Below are positions 28,366 through 39,200 of a stretch of 64,000 nt of DNA, piece by piece (position 1 is the first letter of the stretch; each line of letters opens with the position of its first letter). The stretch is from Breviolum minutum Mf 1.05b.01. Taxonomy: Eukaryota; Sar; Dinophyceae; Suessiales; Symbiodiniaceae. Both the position numbers and the translations under genes were made by a program. The stretch spans positions 62,001 through 126,000 of the forward strand of contig DF240059.1 of NCBI GenBank assembly GCA_000507305.1, given 5' to 3'. The notes under the pieces are model-generated. The model was not told where the DNA came from. It saw only the letters and a list, made by a program, of their open reading frames with translations, and made no database searches.

Positions 28366-28889
28366 GGTAGGTAATGCTAGGTACAGGACGAAAACCACTG
28401 TTTTGATCTTGCGACATTGTTGAAAAAAAGCTGTGCCACAAGTCCTGCAACATCGCAACATTCAACTCTTGCCAAGCTCATGGATCACTTCACCTTTGGA
28501 AGTTCATTGGCAACTCTTCTGCAATGCCTTCTCAGGAAAGCCATTGCAGAGGAACTCTGCAAGAATGTTCGAAGCTTCATGACAGCTGCTTGCCTTAAAA
28601 GTCAAACAAAAAGTCAAGTTGGAAGTGAGCCAACAAAAATTGTATTACCGTGCCTATGGTCCTAAGGCAAGTGCCTTTGCTGCTCCACCTCAGGTAGGGA
28701 AACGGATCAACCTTAGAAATTTTTTTCCAAGTCTCTGCGGTGTAATTCACAGTTGTTTCGGATGTTTTTGTTGGGGTCGCTACTTGAGTGACTGAAATCT
28801 TCGAACAGAACAAGTGGTGAAGTGAATCTCTGACTCTGTTACCAATTTGAATCACGTTCCTCACGTTCCTTTGGCATCTCTTTAGCCTT
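28366..28889. other. Spacer after ClpC
   Basis: Presumed 3' UTR of ClpC and ABCC intron. An open stretch at 28417-28665 (+) has no recognised motif. No repeat of note. Confidence 0.45.
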
Positions 28890-31834
28890 CGCTGGACTTC
28901 GCTGGACCCTAGCATTGGTCACAGCATTGGATGTGGAACGCCAGGTGGTCTTGGAGTTTCAGAGCAATTGGTTGGCCAGTGGAGCGCGTTTGGATGTGCA
29001 AGAGCTGCGTGCTGGCTATGCCGAAGTGCCTCAGGAGCCCAGTCTGGTTGACTGCCTGCCCAGTGAAGGCATAATGGGATGCAAAGGTTCCGGAAGTGTC
29101 ATAGCGACGAATGGAAGAATGTACAAATTTGCATGACGTGCTGCCTGTTGTTTTCCTACCTTTCCAATGGATCCAGTCCCGGATCCATCCTGACTAACTG
29201 CCAGGATGTGCTGAAGGGTGTGACCTTCAGCGTTGAGCCACGTATGAAGGTGGCAGTGGTTGGCATCTTGCTTGCAAAATCCGACGAATGAGCCAGCGGA
29301 AAGCAAGATTAGGTTGCTGCAGGTGCACCATTTGTCAGGCAAATTCACACATGTGCATTGTTCAATCCTCACTTCTTTTTGGTCATTTCATCACCGCTCG
29401 ATGGTCTCAGTTGTTGCTTTCCGGCATAGGGATCTAGTGTTTGCGCATAGCGATGATGCCAGTGCCCTTTTGTTGCTGAGGTACTACAGGCTGTGGAAAA
29501 TCCAGCATGTTGTGCCCCGGTGCAGCAGCTTTTTCTCCCGCGGTTTGTGCAGCTTGTGGCATTCTTTGCTGATGGAATCAGCTAGTCACAGTCAAGATTT
29601 TTGAAGCATTCCTTTTTTGAACTGTAGCCTTCTTGTTCCAGAGATCCCACGGAAACACTTGCAAATAACTATTACTAGTTACTTTAAATCAAGAAGCCAG
29701 ATAACCCAATCTCCTGTATATTCATACCACATACATGTCATACGCTAAAGAGGTTGGGTCACTTCCATTGCTGCGCATTTAGGTGTGATGTCACCCAGCG
29801 TTGCAGATTTCGAGCATCCTAGGCTTGCACTGCTCCGTATCATCGAGCCACGAGGCGGTCGCATTGTCATCAATGGTAACTCGGCAAAAGGAATTGCCAA
29901 TGATAGCTCACTGTGGCTAAAGTCATTGCATGTCATCATGTCATTGTCATTGCCATTGATTTTGCTTGATATTTTGTCCAGATGTTTGTTGCTCATTCTG
30001 ACTGCATGCTGAAATGGTTAAGACTGGATTCACGATGCTAGGAAGGTGTGCTACGGTTGTGATTTCTGCTTGCCACACCTTCTGTCAGGTATTGATACTC
30101 GAGATATTGGTTTGGCGAGAGCCTTTGAAACAACTGCGAAGATTTAGTTTAGAGTAACCACGTCCTGTATTCCATTGTGACAATGCTGTACATGATGCTT
30201 CAGGCAACACTCCGCACAGCCCTTGGCTTGGTTCCACAGGCGGGCTTTTGCTAGGTGGCACCGCGTATTTTGATGGACCCCCTTCCATTTGAGTTGCTGA
30301 GCTGCAAGGAACCCATGCTTTTCACTGGGACTCTTCGTCATAACCTCGATCCTTTCAAAACCTACACGGATGGCCGGATCAAGCACCTATGGCAGCATTT
30401 TAGGTTTCACGGCTTTCACTGCTGCCTTCTTTCGGATGATCCTTAAAATTTCTTAGATTTTTTTGGTCTATGGTCTATGGCCTATTTGATGCCATTTCTA
30501 AGTGATGTGGTTTAGGTTGAGTTCTGAATTCATGGCTCTGTACCTGGTACCTCACAGTTTTTTCCCCAGCAATTCCGTCTCAAAGTGATCAAGGAAAGCT
30601 GTGAACTGCTGCCATCTCGAAAGCTTCGTGAATTCGCTACCCTTGGGCCACTTGGTGTCACTGGGTGTCTTGGTGACGGTCGTTTACGTCGTTTACGCTG
30701 CCAGATCTAAGGTTTGGATCACCAGGTATCCGATGAAGGTGGGATTCGACACATTGGCTGCTCATATGGCACGGTAACTTATGGCTTTATTGGGATGATG
30801 GGCTTTAAGGCTTAAGGACGTGTTTTTGGAATTAGCCAACTTTACTTGGCCGCAAGTGGGAAGGAAGCATTCTGATGTATTAATCAGATTCTTGCGAAGC
30901 ACGCGGTCGGTCTTTGACCTCACGTCACTCCGGCAAGGGGGAAATTTGAGCTTTGGACAGCGACAACTCCTATGCCTGGCACGCATGGTCTTGAGGACGG
31001 GATATGAATGGATGTGAATGGATATGAATGGATATGAGGATAGCAGAGAGCATAGATAGCATCCAATGATTGAAGTTTTCCTTCAAACTTTCCTGAATTC
31101 CACCTTGGATTTGCCAGGCAGCCAGCTCTTTTGTTGTTGGATGAGGCTACTTCTGCGATTGATCCCGCCACACAGGAGGGGTTATGGCGACCTTCTTTTG
31201 TCTGCCATTCTGATGAACAGGTGATGAGTTTGGCACATGGATTTGCCAGGAGTCTGTGCAAGACACGATCAACCATGCCTTCCCCACCTCCACCATGTTG
31301 GCTGTGGCACACCGTCTTGAGACCATCATGGAATTTGATCAAGCTGCTTGGACTGTGAAGGGCTGTAGCTTGGGGTCAGTTCATGTGTTACAAGTGCTCC
31401 AAGTCCAAGTCTCAAAGAGCATTGTGGAGATACGTGTCCAAATTTGCAAACGATATTATTTAATCACATCACCACCTGCATCTTACTTGTCACCAGGTGG
31501 TGGTGTTGGATGGTGGTCGTGTGGCCGAAGAGGTTGGGGTTGATCAGAAGCAAGAGATTTGATAATCTTGGATGCATGTTGCAGAAATTGACTTTTTTCC
31601 AAGCCAAATGCCCATGAATTGAACATCATGCTCTTGCCCTATTATTTTTGTGGTCTATGTCTATGTTTGAAGGCCCATTTGTTGAAAACAAACTTTGCAC
31701 CAGGGCCCAGTTAAAGAAGTGGCCGCCAAGCCGGATGGCCTGTTCAAGCGTTCCTTGGTGAGAAAAAAACGATGTTGGAAGAGGAGATGGCCAGGCATCT
31801 TGCTTCACTTGGCTTGATTGAAACTCTGAGGTAT
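28890..31834 (+). CDS. ABCC-type ABC transporter, part 4: linker, second nucleotide-binding domain (NBD2), C-terminus
   Basis: About 28890-29070 holds the region after the last TMD2 helix (RLDVQELRAGYAEVPQEPSL). 29205-29262 reads DVLKGVTFSVEPRMKVAVV and joins in phase to 29481-29511, completing Walker A as VGTTGCGKSSM. 29823-29875 (LALLRIIEPRGGRIVIN), 30089-30114 (GIDTRDIGL), 30204-30239 (ATLRTALGLVPQ, Q-loop) and 30309-about 30391 (EPMLFTGTLRHNLDPF) follow. About 30570-30680 (FRLKVIKESCELLPSRKLRE) leads to 30938-30995, the signature GGNLSFGQRQLLCLARMVL. 31118-31175 is Walker B (LLLLDEATSAIDPATQ) with the catalytic Glu; 31250-31342 has the H-loop (MLAVAHRLETIMEFD); 31497-31532 and 31704 onward give VVVLDGGRVAEE and GPVKEVAAKPDGLFKRS. 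Donors at 29263, 30115, 30240 and 31343 are GC; those at 30996 and 31176 are GA. All ATP-site motifs look intact. The last exon may be about 31771-31834 (EEEMARHLASLGLIETL). Confidence 0.88.
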
Positions 31835-32478
31835 GATTGATGCAAAAGAGAATCTTGGCTCACACTTCTCAAGTTCCCAAGTGGAAAAGGAAAGGAAGGG
31901 ATATGTATATATATATACAGTATATACAATTTGGAAAACGACAGCATAGATGCTTGGTGGAGCAGCAAGGCTGAATATGACTCAAGCATTATCATGCTTG
32001 AAACTTGAAACCTTGAAATTCTGAACTTATGGTCGTGGTCTTTTTGGATCTAATTCTCTTCTGTCAGGAAGTGGTAGTGACATCAGCTGTTACTTGCTAT
32101 CCTGAGCAATCCTCTCTCCTTTTTCACCGACCGAACATCTGAAATTGATGCAGACCAAGAAAAATGTGTTTTGGCCGTTGCATAGTTTTAAACAAAGATG
32201 CCCAGCACAGCATACTCATTGTATCTCATTGTGATTTGGAAGAGGTTGAAGATCACCTGAGTGTGTTTCAAAATCAGGGACCCCTCATATTCTTGTCTTC
32301 GAATCCTTAACTATCTATATTGGCGGTGCAGAGGGGTCCCCTTTTGGCAAGTTGGAAGGTCGTATTCTGATGGAGTATGCATCTCATTGATTTGATCCAC
32401 CGTCCTGTACCTTGAGTAAGCTTCATTGGAAGCTTGCTGCTTGGCCACTAAAACTCTTGGTGATGCCGGTGGGCTCAA
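31835..32478. other. Intergenic spacer
   Basis: Includes a short TATATA run (about 31903-31927). No gene recognised between the ABCC end and the channel gene. Confidence 0.5.
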
Positions 32479-35166
32479 ATGATGAAAGATTTTCCCTCAA
32501 TGGCGTCAGAACCGCTCTTAAGTGCTAGGGATGCTGGTGGACAGCAAGTCTTCCAGTGGAACTGGCGACGTTGCCATGGCAATGATTTGCATTTGGCCGT
32601 CTTGACAGGTGATCAACAGCGAGTCCTGAGTTTATTAAAAGCTGATCCTGGCTTGGTGGAATCGCGCTACAGTTATCAAGCCACAGCAACCGAGGAAGGA
32701 AGTGGACAAGCTATTCATTTGGCTGCTTCACGTGGTCATTTGGAAATCTTAAAGCATCTGCTAGCACATAGTGCTTCATTGGCTTCCTCAGTGACTCGAA
32801 ATCATAAACCTTATTATGATGCCTTTCATGCTGCCATTATTGCCGAAGGTAGGGGTGGTGAAGACCATGTGATCAAATTTTTGTTGCCAAAGGTGGAGTT
32901 ACAACGAAATTCCGAGGGGAAACATCCTTTGCATGTGGCCTTTGCTCTTGGCAAACCATCTTTGGTTTGCTTGATTCGATCTTGGATGGCCAAAAAGGAA
33001 GGAAAGTGTACCGAGACAGAGTTGGCATCCGGTGAAGTGGTGGCCCCTTTGCGCTTGGGAATTCAAACCATGAAGATGACCTGGCGGGAGCTGATTTTGT
33101 GTGCTGACACCACGGCTTTGTCTTTGCGGATCTTCATGGATGATGCTCCAAGAGCAGTACCCCTTTTTCTGAAGCGTTTGGACAATTTAGGAATGCAGAG
33201 GAAGGTGAGTTCTGCACAAAAATCACTGTGATTCTGGTGTTTCAAGTCTGAGATTCAGTGGCAAAATTCACACTTTAACTTTGAGACAAAGTCAGGACAT
33301 GTCGAGAAGATTTAATGCAAGTTGACATACATATTAAGCCACTATACTGAGTAACGAGCAAGACTTTGCCTGGTGTGGTAAAGTAAACCTCAAAACAAGG
33401 AGAACTTCCCCAAATCTTTTGCCATGCCCCACATCCCCCATGTTTTGCGTCCAGGTCATGGATGAGGCCAAGATCACCAGCATTGATGTGGCCAACTTAT
33501 TGAAACGTTCTCCGGATGCGGCGATCAGTATTTTGAATGCTTGCACTGTAACCCCAGCATCTCACAGTGATTATCCCTTACCTGCAGAGGTAAGTTTTGA
33601 GCCACGGGATTTTCCACAGATGGTTTGGAACCTGGTGAATCGTGGCAGGAGAGATGCAGATGTTTTGACATTCTTTGAACATGAAACTGAATGGGCCTAT
33701 GATTTTGCGCATCTTCAAGAGCCAGCTTGGCATGATTGGTTGAAGTATGAAGGAGGAGAGAAGTTAGAGGCCACTGTTCAAGTGTGTCTCATTCCCGACA
33801 TCATGACGCCCCAAATCTTCTCCGCTTTGGCCTCTTCGGAAATGGATATGAAAGTTTTTGAGAACCCTACGATTTCATATATGATTGTTCATGTCTTCGA
33901 ACATCATGCTGGCAAGATTCCTTTGGTGCGATCCGTCATGAGCATTTGGGCATTGATCCTCCTGTTTCTTCATAGTTGGTCTACAAGACATTTCGAATCT
34001 ACTGATGATTTGCCTGGGATCGCATTGATTGCTGTACGTTTCCTAGCTGCGGAAGGTGTGGTAGATGTGATGTGGGAATTCTTAGAATTTTGCGGTTGGG
34101 TTTCCATTGGTGAACCATCGCAGTATTTCAATGTGGACAATTTAGTAGATTGGCTTGGCGCTTTGGTCCCATCATATCTATGGTGGGATCCTACTTATCG
34201 ACCTGTGATGGTTTTCACCATCCTACTGTCTTGGTTGCGTTTGCTGCGGGTTGCTTCTTGCTGTGAGCCGATTGGTCGTGAACTGCAACCTTTCGCACGG
34301 CTTTTGAAAGGGCTTGGGCCTGTCTTATACATCTCAGGCGCTTTTTGTTCAAAAGCCCCAGGGTGGATTTCAAATCATGACCCTTGAGAGAAACTGGTTT
34401 CAATGCAAGTAATGCACATATTCATGCTACTAATATGAATCGAAAAGTGCAGTACACACAAAGATGCTAAGTCCATATGATATAGCTTCATATAGCTTCA
34501 TATAGCTCTCATAGGTTCAGCAAACTCTTCCCACCTGGCACTTCTTGAAAAACCCGGAAAGGTGTAGCCTTTGGTGCTTGGAGCCATGCATTTTTCTTTC
34601 TGGAAGGTGGTAATTTGGACTTTTCGGTCTACAATAGCTTTGTCACTTTGATCACAGCAGGCTTACCTGGAGAACCGAATCAAGATCCCCTTGAGGCAGC
34701 CTTACTCTATTTGGCGGTCACCGTTTTTACCGTTGTCATCTTGAATATCTTTATTGGTGTCATTGGTGAGGAATATTCACGCCGCAAAGAGGAGAGTCCC
34801 TTATTGTTCCGCCAGCAACGTGCGGTGAAGTGCTTGCACTATGCACTTCGGAAGCCACACTTTCGGTGCAACTTGTGTTCACCAAGCAAAGCTGACTGGG
34901 GTGTAGTGCTGGCAGTTGTTGTGGGAATAGCAGTTCAAGTCTATTCTGCTCGGCACGAGCCGCATAGTTGTGGAGGATTGGAAGGATTTGTATATGTTAT
35001 TTTGCTGAGCTTTATGCACGCCATGTCAATGCAAAGTCAGAACGAATTACCTGATGGCACAGCTAAGGGCCGGTTTCTCTGGTTTTTCTGCCAGGCGGCA
35101 CGTAGCATAGAAGATGCTGACCTTGCAGAGTTTACCATTGATTTTGACGAGTCCACCTTGACATGA
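32479..35166 (+). CDS. Ankyrin-repeat cation channel, TRP/polycystin-like (3 exons)
   Basis: Exons 32479-33204, 33455-34337 and 34568-35166 are phase-consistent and give 735 residues. Residues about 30-170 carry ankyrin repeats (NDLHLAVLTGDQQRVLSLL, AIHLAASRGHLEILKHLL, HPLHVAFALGKPSLVCLI). From about 400 come membrane segments (SVMSIWALILLFLHSW, MVFTILLSWLRLLRVA), then a pore-like region after the second intron (YNSFVTLITAGLPGE) and the last helix at about 580-605 (YLAVTVFTVVILNIFIGVIG) followed by EEYSRRKEE, as in the six-helix cation channels of the TRP/polycystin class. The likely role is a plasma- or organelle-membrane cation channel; the selectivity and gate cannot be read. The second intron (34338-34567) has a GC donor. 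There are two close ATGs (32479, 32482) and another at 32500. Next to the ABCC end, same strand. Confidence 0.85.
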
Positions 35167-36030
35167 TGGCGCAACGCCAAAAAATATGCATAGCTTAGAA
35201 TCACCTTAGATGCTTAGTTTTTGTTCTGTGTTTTTGCATGTTTTTGCCGTGAAATGACTTGAAACCAAGTGCCTTTTCACCAGTGCTGCAGTGTGGCCTT
35301 TTATGGGCAAACCACTTTCAGAAGCACCAATACCAGACGGACAAAAGGGGATTTCGTGCAACCTGCCCCGGTGCAACAGGTGTAAGCAGTCGTGTACTTG
35401 CCAAGTCCAAAAAATATGACAGATCGTGAGACATATTGAATGGTACAAATATATAGCTACGCTGTACAACGCACTAGAATGACTTAATTTGACTTGCGAG
35501 AGTAAACAATTTTATTTTATTTGCTACAACAGCCGGGATTTGTCATAGTTTGCGCCTGTGTGCACCCTTTGACACGTGCCCTTTCCCGATGCAGGCCGTT
35601 TGCATCTGAACTGACTTGAACTGGCCTTGCATCTTCTCAGCAAACGTATTCATATCAAAGTGTTTCCTTTCCACTGCAACCTTCCATGATCCCCAAGCAT
35701 GCCGACAAAGTATTCCCATGGGTTTTCGCTTGTTTTGCTTAGTACATAATCTTGTGCAAGAAGTTCTTGGAATGACTTGATCAATCAAAGTGTCCCAAAG
35801 TTCATCAGACTTGGTCACTTACCTGGCAAAGAATGCAGCATGCCATGGGGCGACTCGTCTCTCAATGCGAATGTTTCGAGTCCCGGCCTTAGTTGATTGC
35901 AATTTGAAACAATGAAACAAATGTTATTGGAATAAATGCAGGGTCAGAAGGTAGTTGGAAATTGCCAAGTGGCCTAGCAGTTCATGACCTATATTTGTTG
36001 AAAATCATTGCCTAGATTCCAAAGAAGTTA
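35167..36030. other. No gene recognised
   Basis: Only weak open frames with no motif on either strand. Probably spacer after the channel gene. Confidence 0.4.
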
Positions 36031-36148
36031 CAACACACCCCTAAAGCACACCCCAGGCAATCCCCTTAGCCAACTATGAAAGGACTTCCTTTACAGTATG
36101 TTGGTAAAGGCTTAGGGGGTGTGTTCCAAAGGTGTGTTGAAACAACCA
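36031..36148 (+). repeat. MITE-like element, copy 2 (inverted relative to copy 1)
   Basis: Nearly the reverse complement of 19102-19215. The ends CAACACACCCCTAAAGCACA and GTGTGTTCCAAAGGTGTGTT are imperfect inverted repeats about 24 bases long. Short open frames crossing it are not taken as genes. Confidence 0.8.
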
Positions 36149-36299
36149 CTTATGGATACTTCTGGATGCAAGCCATGAACGAAATGAAACTTCTTGGCAT
36201 GAATGTCGAATGCATATCGAAGACTTCAGGCCTTTCGGGGGCAGGCGCTCTTCAAAATTTATTGAGGGCGGATGATTTTCCAGTTGGTAAGGCTAAGAA

Positions 36300-39200
36300 T
36301 GACCATAATGACCCATTCTTGTGTGAGGCCCCTGAGGAGACTGCCCCTCAGCGTTTGCAGCGCTTGGAAGCCGAGGAGTCGGCTGTATCTTGGAGGCATC
36401 CATGGAAGTTGATGCTGGATCCACGGCTCTGAGCAAACCATTGGCTCCAAGGTTTCAGCCCAAGTTGCAGAAGCAGCACGGGAGGAAACGAGAGTTTCTT
36501 GACTCAAAAAATGGGGGGAAATCTTTCGAGGGTAGGAAAGGGACATTGGCAATACCAATGTTGAGAGACAGCTGGTTGAACTGGTTTTCAGTGCAGCTTC
36601 CCCCTTGATGTGTGCATGAATGACCATCATTTTGATATTTTGCCTGTGCCTTTTTGGCCTGAGGCCCACTCAGAGTGCCAAAGATTACGATCAGCCCTGG
36701 CAAAAGCCGAGGACCAACGGTGAACGTTGGCTGCTTCCGGTCGGGATATGTAGGACCTCCGATCAGACAGAATCCAAATTGGGGGATCCTTTAAAAAAGT
36801 CGTGAAGATGTTCACCGTTTCCACTTTTCAAGAGAGAAACGTGTCCAAACCAACCGTGAGGAAGATCAAGCAAGCGCATGGCAATCGAAACTTGCTCAAG
36901 AGAGGGAGGCCTCTGCTGTTGAACCTGCATCAATTGTTTATGTGTCGGTGCTCAGTGAAATCCTGAAGGCAGCGGAAGAGGAATCGCTCGACAGAAGCAT
37001 CTCTGAACTCGAAAGTGAGGTCTCAGGCTCAGGATTTTCTCTCAGTTTTCCCTTGACAGTTGCAGTGCTCTTTGGACGCTTGAACCAACATTGACCACAC
37101 TGAAAGGTCAGAGCCCTACGTGTGGAACATGAACAGCCTGGGCCTTTAAAGCGTCTCCTCTTTTCTCCCAGACGCGGCTTTGTTTGCGGCCCCTGGAATC
37201 AAGCACATTGGGATGGAATTGCATCTGTATAAGATTTGGAAATTTGGGAAACTTGGCTATGTTTTTGACCTGATCATCATTTTATTGATCCATTTGACCT
37301 GAAACATCAACGTCAAACACCATCCATCCCAGTCTTTAGGGCCTTGGAAACCTCAAAGCTGAAGATGGAAGAGGAGTTGAGGTTGGGAGTCCAGTTGGTT
37401 GAAATGATAATATTTAAGGAACCCACCTGGGATGGCCAGGTCTGCGGAGGAATGTGAAATGGAGCTCCATCATAGGCACAGTGACTTGGACACGTTTGGA
37501 GATTTGATGATGTTTGATTCTCCGGTGGCCTATATACCGATAGTAGTCTTTGGTTTTCCTTGCCTGTCAGGTCACCCAGGTCTGGTCCAATTAAGGAAGC
37601 CAAGGGATGGGGCAAACAAAGAAAATTAATGCCTTCTTTTCCTGACACATTTGTTTTTGCACCTCTTTTGATTCAAAAGCGTTTACAAAAGGATTCGCTT
37701 TGGATTCAAGGCGTATTAAAGCAATGTGTCACACCAGCCTGATTGTCACAAACAAACAAGGCGTATTAGAACGCTTTGGAAGCAATTCCTGTGAACATCA
37801 ATTTCTGTTTTTACAGAAAGACGCGATGAATATTTTCTCGATTTGCCTTTTCCAGTTTCAAGGGTTCTTCCGCATCAAAACCCACGACAAAGCCCCAGCG
37901 TCCGCTAGTACTGAGGAGATCTAAAGGCAAAGCTCCAGGCCAGTTATGGGACGAATATCCTGCAATGAATGTCAATTTTCTGACATTTTCTGACTTTTGT
38001 AGCATTCCTTTTTCACCACATTTTTTTTTACCAATCGTTTTGCACCCCACTTTCACTATACCCATGAATTTTTTACCCCAGTGCTCACCTCCAGGCGGGT
38101 GATGTTGAAGAGGAACAGCTGGTGAAGAGTTGCGGTCAGCTACGTCAGGTGGAAAGTCTGCTTGAGATCGGAGTTTCAGCGTTGTTAGTATTTGTCCATA
38201 TTCAACATTGAATCGTATCCCCTAGCCCCATGTATTGAGCAACCATGATATTTTGGATACTTTGGCTTCTTGAAATTGAATTGTGCTTTTGACTTTGCAA
38301 TAGGTGCTGCAACGTTTAGAAGAAGAAGCAGTGACAGTAGCCCAAGAGGCCAGCTCAAATGGGCCTGGACTGCGCCATTCCAGCTTGCCTGGTAACAGAT
38401 GATCCCACGGTTGAGGCTGATGATGCGGTGAGTGACAATGGTGACCTGGAGATGGCAAGCGAAAGTGTGATGCTTGGATCCAGGGTCAGCCTAACATTCC
38501 CAATAATATCCAAGTCTTGCAGGAGGGACGTTGCATGTCAAAACATATGTCTCTTTTGGTACTTGTGCACAAGTCTTTGTGCAGACAGTCAGGAGTATCT
38601 AGACAGGTAGTGAGATGGGTAGATAGACAGACTGAGCGATCGAGAGATAGTTTGGCGGAAAGAAGGATAGACAGATAGTCTGACACGGAGAGAGATAGGT
38701 ATGGTCGGGTATATACGTTGTATCCATAGATCGATGGATGATAGGTCAATAGATGGATGAACAGGGATGGAGATGAATGAATGCCTGCAGATAGATGAAT
38801 AGATTAACCGCTGATTTCTAGATGGATGGGCTAGCACACGCACTAAACGGCGGATGGGTGCATGCGTGGACGCCTTTGTCAGAGTAGCGCATCTACTTAC
38901 TTGCACAGCTCTCCTAACATGAGCCATCAGCCTTGTCCAGTTGATACCTATTATCACAATTGTACCTCATGGTTGGTTCAGAGGATCGGTTCCAGACACT
39001 TGGGAGTGCATACCTGGAGTCCAGATGGCAGAGTCAAAGTTCGATTGTTTGTGCTGCAGAGTCTCAACAGGCATTGAACATGACAAGTTGCAGGAGGCTG
39101 GGAAGACCCGGGATTTTTGTCCAACGGCTCATAAAATGACCAGACTCCTTGTGACTGATGACTCAGCCTATGTTGCAGGCATGGCGATTGCAACTGGAAT

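Noticed and set aside
29445-29480. SALLLLR as the NBD2 helix after Walker A
   Set aside because: The downstream exon at 29823 (LALLRIIEP) fits the family and splice phase better, and GTTGCGKSS lies after this stretch.
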